DNA of 64,000 nt from Scolanthus callimorphus (lineage: Eukaryota; Cnidaria; Anthozoa; Actiniaria; Edwardsiidae). Position 1 is the stretch's first letter. Every line of letters starts with the position of its first letter. The translations under genes were made by a program, and so were the position numbers. The notes under the pieces were generated by a model. That model was given only the letters and a program-made list of their open reading frames with translations, did no database searches and was not told the origin of the DNA. The stretch lies in the NCBI GenBank assembly GCA_033964015.1, contig CM066923.1:21873739-21937738 (forward strand), written 5' to 3'. Of this stretch, positions 25,001 through 37,000 are shown piece after piece.

Positions 25001-28000
25001 GATAATTTGCGGTATACAAGTGCCTACACTTTATTTTAAACTCATTTGACTGAAATTTATTGTGTTATTTCTCCTTAGATATCACCGCATGATGCAATCC
25101 AAAGTGAAACCATTGCATGCAAAGGTCGCCGAGACGTCTTCTGCAGAAGAATCGGCCGTCGGTAAAATGACAGCAATGGACGACAAGTTGAGAGGGCTCG
25201 AGGAACGACTCAAGTCGTTGTCGCTAGCGTACGAGGAGGCGTCTATCGATAAGTGTCGACAGTACGAACTGACGCAAACTCTTGACGCGCAGCTCACCCA
25301 GGCTGCGTACTTTGAGGAGGTTAGTAAAGCCGGCTTTTCACTAGTGAAATAAGCGGAGAAGGAGTCGGAGACGTAAGAGCTTACGCTTGCGTGAAAATCG
25401 GTCGTGACAGTAGCGACGTAAGCGTAAGCGGAGACGTAAGAAAAAAGGAACCTTCCATTCTGCTTCCTTCACGCTTACGTCTCCTTCTCCGTCTCCTTTC
25501 TTTGATTTTCACACGAACGCAAGCGTCCTTACGTCTCCGTCTCCGCTTACTTCACTAATGAAAAGCCGGCTTAAGTGCCAATACTAGAGCGTATTTTATG
25601 ACAATAGACCAAATCGGCTAACGGTGTTTACATCTTGTTGCCACCCAGTTCAGATGAAGTGACGTTTCCTTTGGGTGGTTACAATTGTCCTATTTTCTCA
25701 CTCGACCGAGTGCACGAGTATATGTGCAGAACTAATAAAAGTATCCTCCAAAGGAATCATCACATGATCTGAATTGGGTGGAAACAAGATGTAAACACCG
25801 TTAGCCGATTTGGCCTATGGCAAAGTGATTACACCAATTTTGAATAAAACCTATTAATGGAGTTATTACAAAGTGATTATGAATTACTCACGACAGTCAT
25901 CTTAATTTTTATAGCTGAGATTGCGAACTCGTCTATTTGTGGAAGAACCCGGGACTTCAAGTTATACAACAACATTTTTCGAACTGCCAGAAAAAGGACA
26001 ATCGAACAAATCGTGGCTAAAAGGTTTTTTTAAAAGAAGGCCACATGTATAGCCAGGGGTGGATTTCGGCTTTAATCTAAAATGATAAATCATAACTTAT
26101 ATGGTCCATGTTTCAGAACGGATTTCAGTTGACTGTCGAAAGTAAATCAGACTAATGATTTAGGACTTTATTTAGTCAGCCAATTAGGCTAAGTACATGT
26201 ACTTTTGCGTTTAGTTTTTCGACACTCCTCTTTAGTTTTTCGACACTCCTTTAGTTTTTTGACACTCCTCTTTAGTTTTCAACATTCCTCTTTAGTTTTT
26301 TGACACTACTCTTTAGTTTTACGACACCCCTCTTTAGTTTTTTTACACTCCTCTTTAGTTTTCGACATTCCTCTTTAGTTTTTTGACACTACTCTTTAGT
26401 TTTCGACATTCCTCTTTAGTTTTTTGACACTCCTCTTTAGTTTTCAACATTCCTCTTTAGTTTTCTGACACTCCTCTTTAGTTTTCGACATCCCTCTTTA
26501 GTTTTTTGACACTCCTCTTTATACTTTTGTTGTCTATTAGACGCCGCCGTTAATCATTTAATTCCTCTTTATCGCTGCAGGTTTTAGCTTCAGGTCGTCA
26601 AAAGTGGCTCATCATTCTTGACGCTATCAAGAGTCGCCGCGAGGCCATAGCAGGAGGTGTGGCCATCGCCGCCGCGTTCTCCTCTTATCTTGGTCCGTAT
26701 AACTTCAGCTTCCGGCGAGACATGATGACTATACATTGGCCTGCATGTCTAGAGGAGAGAGGTAAGCGGGAACATGAGATAGTCCGGGAAAATCATTCTT
26801 CTTCACTATCAGCCGTCTCAGTTCCCAGCGTGAGTGTGGCAAGTGAAGACCTGGCTAAACTAGGACACATTTAGCGCGCAACATTGTAGCCGGACACGTT
26901 TCCTTCTTTCCTTCGTGTTTCCGATACACGCGTGTGATGTTTTCTAGTTTAGCCACAATGGGTAACATGCAGGGCACAAATGTTGCGCGCTACATGTGTC
27001 CTAGTTTAGCCGTGAGCTTTGGGCTGGACACCCGCGATTTTTCGGCGATTTTTAGTCCCACTTCACTAGAAAATTGCTATCGGCACTAAGAAGAGCATTC
27101 AGTTTAATTTATTGTCCAATGCCTTCTCGCTTTTTGTTAGGTGTACCTTTAGTTCTGGACGCATCCGCACCCTACCCTGACGCCCGACTCTTCAAGACAG
27201 ATGGACTCTCCAAAACCGAGAGTGATCTAGACAAACAAGCTGACGGCATCCCCCTGGCAGAGCCGCGCGGTGAGCGAGATCCGGGGATGGAGCAGTCGAG
27301 CAAGAAGGACCGAGAGGGCAAGGGGATGGGGTTATGTCAGATGGGGAAACAGCGAATGTTCCTGCGATTGATGAAAATTCTAATTACCCGACACGAGCAG
27401 TTAGTACCAAGCCTGAGCCAGATGGTAAGCTCTTCTAGGTTTGACAACTTAGGCTCACGGGGATGTTACTACCGAAGCATGCCTTGTGACTAAGACTGAG
27501 TGTTCTTCCAAGTTTTTTCTCTTTTTTCTGTTTTCTCTTGAGAGTTGAACGACCCTCTTTGAATTTTTCAATGTGACAGTAACTTGTTCAGTTCATGTGA
27601 CAAGCGAGTACATATTCACGCGTCGAATACAATGAGTCGTTTCATTAGGTGGAGAGCTGAACGATCCACCACGAATGCCAATTTTTCAGTGTGACCATAA
27701 CTCAGTTCAGTTGTGACAAGCGAGTACATATTCACGCGTCGAATGCAATGAGTCGTTTCATTAGGTGGAGAGCTGAACGATCCACCACGAATGCTAATTT
27801 TTCAGTGTGACCATAACTTGTTCAGTTGTGACAAGTGAGTACATATTCACGCGTCGAATACAATGAGTCGTGTCATTAGGTGGAGAGCTGAACGATCCAC
27901 TACGAATGCTTATTGTTCAGTGTGACCATAACTTGTTCAGATGTGACAAGTGAGTACATATTCACGCGTCGAATACAATGAGTCGTGTCATTAGGTGGAG

Positions 28001-31000
28001 AGCTGAACGATCCACCACGAATGCCAATTTTTCAGTGTGACCATAACTCAGTTCAGTTGTGACAAGCGAGTACATATTCACGCGTCGAATGCAATGAGTC
28101 GTTTCATTAGGTGGAGAGCTGAACGATCCACCACGAATGCTAATTTTTCAGTGTGACCATAACTTGTTCAGTTGTGACAAGTGAGTACATATTCACGCGT
28201 CGAATACAATGAGTCGTGTCATTAGGTGGAGAGCTGAACGATCCACTACGAATGCTTATTGTTCAGTGTGACCATAACTTGTTCAGATGTGACAAGTGAG
28301 TACATATTCACGCGTCGAATGCAATGAGTCGTTTCATTAGGTGGAGAGCTGAACGATCCACCACGAATGCTAATTTTTCAGTGTGACCATAACTTGTTCA
28401 GTTGTGACAAGCGAGTACATATTCACGCGTCTAATGCAATGAGTCGTTTCATTAGGTGGAGAGCTGAACGATCCACCACGAATGCTAATTTTCAGTGTGA
28501 CCATAACTTGTTCAGTTGTGACAAGTGAGTACATATTCACGCGTCGAATACAATGAGTCGTGTCATTAGGTGGAGAGCTGAACGATCCACTACGAATGCT
28601 TATTGTTCAGTGTGACCATAACTTGTTCAGATGTGACAAGTGAGTACATATTCACGCGTCGAATACAATGAGTCGTGTCATTAGGTGGAGAGCTGAACGA
28701 TCCACTACGAATGCTAATTTTTCAGTGTGACCATACCTTGTTCAGTTGTGATAAGTGAGTACATATTCACGCGTCGATTGCAATGAGTCGTGCCATTAGG
28801 TGGAGAGCTGAACAACCCACTACGAATGTTCATTTTTCAATGTGACCATAACTTGTTCAGTTGTGACAAGTGAGTACATATTCACGCGTCGAATGCAATT
28901 AGTCGTGTCATTAGGTGAAGAGCTGAACAACCCACTACAAATGCTAATTTTTCAGTGTGACCATAATTTGTTCAGTTGTGACAAGTGAGTACATATTCAC
29001 GCGTCGAATGCAATGAGTCGTGCTTATTAGGCTTCTAAGAGCGTTTACGGTACTCACGACATTCATCTCTGGCTCCATCGTAAAAGGAAATCATGTGTAC
29101 TTTTTCTCAGATCAAAAGAGTCACCACGAAATGATGGACAAGACACTCGTTGAGTACGACGCGTTCTCACTGGCCATTTCCAAGCTCCTACTAGGCGATG
29201 GCCCTGTACGTAAACTGCTTACCAAGGGCATGGGACTCAGGAAGATCGAGAACGCCGTGCTAGCCAAGTCGTCATGGCAACGAGTGCCTTTGCTAATGGA
29301 CCCTAATAATAAGAGTCTGGAGTTGATAAGGCTTCTTGAGGAGGGAAGTCAGATGTTGGAGCTGGATCTCGGAGAGAGGTTTGTTGCCGACTCACTCTGT
29401 CCATTATGAATTGCTTTGTTTTACATGATTGGCTGATTACATTTTCTTTCCGCACCGAGGTGGTCGAAGACCCTGGGAAATTCCTAAGGGGAGGGGTCTA
29501 TTTAAGCCCTGGAATTTCCAAAGAGAGGGGGGTTAAGCTGAAGCCAGGAAATTCCTAAGGGGAGGGGTCAAGGAGCCCTGGGAATTCCAGGGGGTCTGTC
29601 TAGACTGTGGAAAAGGGGTTGTTTAGGCAACCTGGAAATCCCAAGGGAGGGGGTGTTGAAATTCCAGGGAAGGGGGGTGTTGAGGACCTCTGGAAATTCC
29701 AAGGGAGGGGGTCTTCAAATGGTAGGGTCCTAGACCCCCAGGTGTGGAAAAAGTGCGATCAGCCATTCATTACCATCAGAGACTCTGACTTATAGGGAGG
29801 CTGTCACGATACGCACATGCTCCAGGAACGATCACTAAGCAAAACTATTTAGACCATCCTATCAGAAAACTAGCGAAGAATATGTAAAACGTAAACATTT
29901 GGTCGGATGGATCCAGAAATAGCGAGATTAAAACGGATTGTTTTCGTGGTTTTCAGCCTTCGCTGGCCATCGTTACGGGACGATACTTCTTCGTTTTGAG
30001 ATGCGCAGAACAGCTGCGCAGTTGCGTGGCAGCCTCCCTTTAATGCAAAGGAATTCTACTATTACCAGTATTACTGACAAAAAATATGTTTGGTGGTATC
30101 GTAGCAGTACATTATTGGTAAAATGCGTCCGCTCCTTTAAAAGGGCATGGATATAGCGAACCCATATAAAGTCATGGAAACAAATTTTCTCTGCAAAGAT
30201 TTGCAAAACAATGAATTTGTGCATATGATAAAACAGATTATAATATTCGTCAATTATTCACGAAGCAAGTATCCAATGAGAAAGCCCAATTTAGGTCACG
30301 TGAATAGCCTTTTAAACTGGATACAAGGTCCATCGGGGGGAGGGCTTGAATATTCAAAGGAATCAATACTTGATCTGAATTGGTGGCAACAAGATTTTGT
30401 CTATATTCCTCTTAGCGACCAATCTACCGTGATGAAAATCGAGAAGGCGATCACTAGCGGTACTGTGCTTGTCCTCTACAACATTGACACGCGCATAGAC
30501 TCCCTCTTCATGCCGCTGATCCACCATATCAACACTGCGGTCTCCGATGAAGTCGAAAAAGGTGAGAATAAATGGTGAAATATTGATTTTGTCTCAGGAT
30601 TTTCTCTCCAAATGAAAATGGTCTTTCTCTGGGATTGAATATTTTTTATTGTAATAATATTGTATGCGCTTGTAAACCGCAAATTACCATATGGATATCT
30701 TCGATGTGAGATGCCTGATCTCCGAGATGCGCATTGGAGTTTTCAAGCATGAGTGGAGGTTATATATGTACCAAAGCGTATTTACGCCCTCAACTAGTTA
30801 GTAGCACCCTGCTTGAAACTAGCTCCTTTGATCATTCTCTTTCTTTTCTTCTCTCCAGAAGCCCAAGTTGTCAAATTTGGAAACCGTCGCGTGACATGTC
30901 ACCCCAACTTCCGGTTGTACTTGGTGTCACGCTCCTCGGATCCAGTCTTCTCGACCGAGGTGGCGTCCATTACTACCCTCATCAATTTCGAGTTGTGTGA

Positions 31001-34000
31001 ATTTGGTTTGGAGGAGGAGCTAGCGTTGGAGGCCTTTGCAAGGGTAGGCCTGTGGACCTTATTGGATTAATTAATATGCATCAATGTCGCTTTGGGATTT
31101 ATGGATTCTAACGAGGAATCGTGGCATATCAAGAACATTTCGTTCGCCAAAAATCGTCGAATTGCCGACGTTGCAGAACTCTCCTTAAAGAGCCTATGTC
31201 AGCCACTCCATTGTTATTGTTTTCGTTCGATATTAGAAGGCGAATTACGTGTAGAAATCTCTTAATAAACGTCTAAAAACAAAGTTTCAGGTGCGATTTA
31301 CCAAATTCAATCGGGAACAATGCTCGATATTCTTTAAATCAGCCGATGGAAATGGATGCTTTTTCCGACATGGCATCCTGCTATGCTGTCAAAATGGCGG
31401 CTGACACAGACTCTTTAATAGGAAATCCCCCTTACCTAATTTGGAAGGGCTGTTAGTATTTTCCTCATATCAACGTGCTATCTTTGAAACAAAGAATACC
31501 CATGTTGTTCTTATAATGCCCGAAAACCTGTATTTTTCATTACGAAAGGTCATTAAATTTCTTCAAACATCCTTGAAAAGGCCCTTGAATGTCCTGGAAT
31601 TTTGAAAGCCTGAAAACGTGGGAACCCTGTATTACCATGGTAGTATGCCTACCCAATATGGGCAGTTGCAAGAAAAATCCCCCCCCCCCCCCCCCCCCCC
31701 GTTGAGGACCCCAGGTTCAGCTAACCCACCCTTGAAATTCCAGTGGGTTAGAGGCTTCATTACTTCCGTATCAAGCCTCCGTATGCAAATTGCCCAATGT
31801 TTTCATGAAGAAAAATCCTTTGTCTTTCTGAAATTTATTTTGCTTTTCCACGTGGATATGGAACCATTCCAAAAGATGAAAGCGTCACATGACTTGAAAT
31901 GGGTAATTTGCACATACGGTGGTAAAGAGGTCTATTCCGAGGTCCTATACAGGGACACAGGGGGAGTACGGATATTGAATACAACTGCCCAATAACCCTG
32001 ACCTTTTGTCTTGCCTAGGTACGGCCTGGGTTATACGTGGAAGCTCGTAAGAGCCTTCTAGCGGTTGTGGAACTGCTCAAACTACTGGAGGACGTGGATA
32101 GCAAGCTTATGAAGAGGATCATGACTAAAGAGGGCACGGACATCTGGGACGAGACCGAACTTATTGCTGACCTCGTGCAGTGCAGGACGGAGGTAGGCGG
32201 AGGAAATCCCCCAAGAAATCGAGTAATTTTGAGACAAAGTGGAAACAGTTTTTAGATAAAGTATTACAAAACCAATGTCCTTGTTTGTAGCATTTTGTTG
32301 AAAGGTCTTGATGAAATAAAGAATTCGCGATGAATAACACCGAGAAGAAATTCCCAAGGAAATCTGAGAAATAATTTTTCAAAGTTTTGAAGGAATGGTG
32401 TTGGCTGTTGATGTCATTTCATTGTGCTGTCAACCTATATAAATTGTATGGATTTGGGCAACTTTCAGGATTCATTTTAAATGATTGGTGTTCAGTGTAA
32501 GAAATGATTTTTAAGATCAGATATCAAAAAAGTAAGACAGAAGTCTACAATATGATGTAAATAATTTTGTTCCAATAATTTTTTCCAAGCGTTACTTGAT
32601 TCTCAAATGGATTACGTCTTAAAACCCATACCCTCGTCCCGCCAAAACCACGTTTAGTTTAAGTTAAGGGATCCTCTAGCAAATGTTTTGCATTTCGACT
32701 GTTTTTAAGATTCATCATTATTTATCATTTTAAGGTGACTCATTCGAAATTCAAAATGCACCCAACTGTGTCTAGAGCGCAAAACTGCGTCGTCAAACTA
32801 ACGGCTATAACTTTTGTGTCTTTTCCTCTATTGTTATAATTATTTTTTCAAATCCTACTTTAATGATGTATAAATATGCTACTGGGAACCGATTTTCTTG
32901 AAAACATTTTTAGAAGTCACAATCTAAATTTTTGTGAGGCCCTAATTTCATATTCCGGTCGTACTAGAAAAAAAATTTGCCGGTTTTTTTGGCTGAAATT
33001 CCAGGAATCGATTCCAGTTGTAGTGATCTCAAATCAAGCGAAGTTACAGAAAATTCGTCGGAACAGAAACGCGGTAATAAAAATACCGTCAGTTATGGTC
33101 AACTATTGCCAAATTAGAACGCTGATTCTGCTTGGCTTGAATTGAATTTTAATAGTGCTCCGAAAACTCATTATTTTGGGCTCTTCCACCGGCACTATGT
33201 TGTATAGTACTGTATTAAACTTTACCGAAGGTCAGATTGTAAATACCATGAAATACTAAAATGTTCGAACATTATCTACCGAGGAAAGAAATTGTGAAAG
33301 CGCAATGAATTTATTACAAGAATGTCGAGTTAAAATGTGTTGTTATTACGTATTATTTCTTGCTAAGATGTATAAGACGAGAAACTCGTGGCATTGGTAA
33401 TACTTAGTAAGCAAGTTTGAACATCATGCGTGCTTATTTCATATAGAAGAAAATTGTTAAAGTTACGGCGGTCGCCCTCTGGTCATGCACGCAGATTTTA
33501 AGCTGTCTTATTTATGAATGGTAATGAAATCTCGCATTTTGCCAGGGGGAACACAGTAGGCCAACTCTAATCATCGAACAAAGAAAACGTTTATCGTCGA
33601 CTCTTTTTGTTCCATAGGGACTTATCAGACAATTGCTATTTTTGGAGCGTGACTGCTATTGATTAGATTTGGCCTAATGAACTCCCCCTGGAAAAACTTC
33701 AGATTTATAAACAAGAGAGCTTCAAATCTGCTTGCAAAACCAGAGGGCGAATGTCGTAACTTTGTAATTTTCTTCTATACCAAATAAGCAAATATAATGG
33801 TCAAACCTGGTTACTAAGTTTTACCAATGCCACAAACTTCTCGTCTATATAAATTTTAGTAAGAAATAATACCTAATAACGGCACATTTTAATGCAACAT
33901 TCTTGTAATAAATTCATTGGTCTTTCACAGTTTCTTTCCTCGGTAGATAATGTTCAAACAGTTTAGTAGTTCATGGTATTTGAAATCGGACCCTCGATAA

Positions 34001-37000
34001 AGTTTAATGCATTACTATACAACATAGTGCCGGCGGAAGAGCCCAAAATATTGAATTTTTGGAGCACTATTAAAATTCAATTCAAGCCAACCAGAATCAG
34101 CGTTCTATTTTGGCCACAGTTGACCATAACTGACGGTATTTTTATTACCGCGTTTCTGTTCCGACGAATTTTCTGTAACTTCGCTTGATTTGAGATCACT
34201 ACAACTGGAATCGATTCCTGGAATTTCAGCCAAAAAAACCGGCAAATTTTTTTTCTAGTACGACCGGAATATGAAATTAGGGCCTCACAAAAATTTTGAT
34301 TGTGACTTCTAAAAATGTTTTCAAGAAGATCGGTTCCCAGTAGCATATTTATACATCATTAAAGTAGGATTTGAAAAAATAATTATAACAATAGAGGAAA
34401 AGACACAAAAGTTATAGCCGTTAGTTTGACGACGCAGATTTGCGCTCTAGACACAGTTGGGTGCATTTTGAATTTCGAATGAGTCACCTTAAGGTCTCGG
34501 GAAATGTAAACATTTAAAAATCCATAATATGAATTTTTTCCTCAAATTCATTTGATACAGACCTCAAGTATATTTCTAAAATCTTAAATGACGCGTCAAC
34601 TGTTTTCATAGGCTTCAATTGCCCATTATTTTGTATTGCCCGCCTAAAGTGTGGTACTTTCTAGGATAAGGTGCGAGTTATATTGAGGGATTTTTAAGTT
34701 AGTAACCGAAAAAGCTCGGACTGAAAGAAAAATCGTCATAAAAGTGGAACAAAGAAGCAGTTTAAAAATCGCTGGCACACATCCTTATCCTTGTAGTGTA
34801 AAGATTAGCAATGTCTTTATTTGTTTCCCAGATCACCCGCCGGTTGCTAAAAGCCATGGAGAACCTCGAGGTACTGTCTAGGTTAAGGCGCGAGTTCCGT
34901 GGCCTGGCCAAGCGCGGTGTGGTCCTGTTCAACCTCATGAAGGGCCTCTCGAGAGTCCAGCACGAGTACCGCTTCTCCCTCGACTACTTCATGAGCCTCT
35001 TCAAGTCCGCAGTTGGCAAGGACTTTATCCCTCCCAAGGGGGAGAGGCTTGAGTATGACGAAGACGCAGGGGGTGGAGGACGGGAGACTCATCCGCAACA
35101 CACTTCGGTTGAGATCAAAGTTGTTGATGAGGAAGGAACTACAACAGCTGCCGTCAATGGTATGTTTTCTGATACTGATTTACTTCTAAGATTGAAAACG
35201 TAGTTCTCCTATAGTTCTTCTCTACATTCTCGAGGACTCGCTCGTTCGCGCTATGACGCGAAAACACGTGAATGAAAACGATATGAACGTCGTCATACCA
35301 TAATCTATATTTGTTTCTCGACTATAGTAAAGATATTAGATCGTGATGAGTTGACAAAGTGGTAGTTTTTTCCAGCCTTCTCTTTCCTGGGACTTGAGAA
35401 TTGCGCCCACTACGCCTACAATTTTTCCTTTTACGCCTACCTTTTAAACTTAGGCTTAAAATAACGACTGTGTTTTCAGTTTGTACAGTGTTCTCATAGT
35501 GGCTTTACGCCTAGATTTTTGATGAAATACACCTATAATGTTAGTACAAGGCATAAAATTACGAGTATGATCATTTCTTAATTTTGACGTCATTTCAAAA
35601 TACTCTATTGTTTTAGCGCTATAAATCATGGTCGCCACAGGGGACAGCAGCATTTAGAAATGACCAAAACATAATAAAAATGCCATTCATGATGTAAAGA
35701 AAAGTTGTACGCTAGAATACCAGGTCCCACATCTCGAATGAAACTTATTTGAACCTAATTTCTGCTATCTTGTCAATGTAAACAAGACATGACGTGATAT
35801 AGGACAAAATTACAGTTGGCGTCGCATGTTGGCGAAATATTTTTCGATCTCTATCAAGCTGAACATGTTTCGTGCTAGTGAGAACACATGGTAATAGTGC
35901 GTCCTCACTAGCGCTGAAACATGTTCTGACTAATCATGTTTTGAAATTTATCTCGTTCATTTGTACCTCCTTTGAAACAAAACAACTGCCAATATGTTGT
36001 TTGCCTCTAATAATATCTACTGTGGTAACATTTTCACCAAATTGTCCCTGAGGTTTAAAGTTATTGAACTCTGATTTTAATGAATTACAATTACTTCACG
36101 AGTGTGAATGCAGTGTTAGTCTATTTCTGATTTTTGATCACTGAACATCATGGTATTTGTATTCAGCTGATGACAAACCGCGTGGAACCTCTTCAAGTGC
36201 ACGCGTAGAGCTGCGCAAAAGAACCTCGGTAGTCCTCCCCCCTGAGGTCCAGTTGCCTTCCCCAGGGGTAGACTACACGGGCTTGTCGGACGAGGACTCA
36301 CAAGAAATCCAGGCCGCCCTCACTAAGGCGTTCTACGGCAATGTCAGCAGGTGAGAGAAGCATTTTAGGTACCAGCTCGTGTATTCTATGATAAGTTATA
36401 TCTTAGTCCCGGTTTAGATGAGACTGGTACAATTCTTGCACTGTACCGCATGTTCATACAATAGCGGTACAATTCTGGTACGTTTTGCAACAGTGTTCAC
36501 ACGGGAGCGTGCACGCCTAACCGTGCCAAAATCGGTCCGGTACCGCAGGTCCCGTGTGAACGCGCGGCGGTACCGCACCAGAATTGTAAATCGCATTTGA
36601 TCATATACAGTGTAGATATTTGCGGCATGCAAGTGCTAGCATTTTATTTCATTCAACATTGCGTGTTATTGAAGTGGAAAAAGTTCTCTGAGTTCCCAGA
36701 TGGGACTTGAACCAACCCACCTACTGGAATTCATGACTTGTCAGTATTTGTAGTTAATTATTTTTCAGAGCTTTTTTCTCATTGCATGGTTTGTGTGTAT
36801 CTGTATTTTGTGTGTATCTGCAGGAGTATATTTGACCGTCACCGGCTATTGTTCGCGTCGCTAGTGTACCTCATCTCGCGTACGGGGAAAAGAGAACAGA
36901 GTGAAATAACCCAACAAGAATTGGAAATCCTTCTAGGTGAGCCTAAACCAGCTACGCTTTGCATTCTAGTCAACACTCAGTTGTTATCTTTGCATGTTAA

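Noticed and set aside
27600..29024. CRISPR-like regular repeat array
   Set aside because: Units are contiguous 115-bp copies without unique spacers, in an animal intron; it is a minisatellite.
32876..33145. 89-codon frame present in mirror image at 34,077-34,346
   Set aside because: It lies inside the arms of the palindrome, has no domain resemblance, and exists twice only because the arms are inverted copies.
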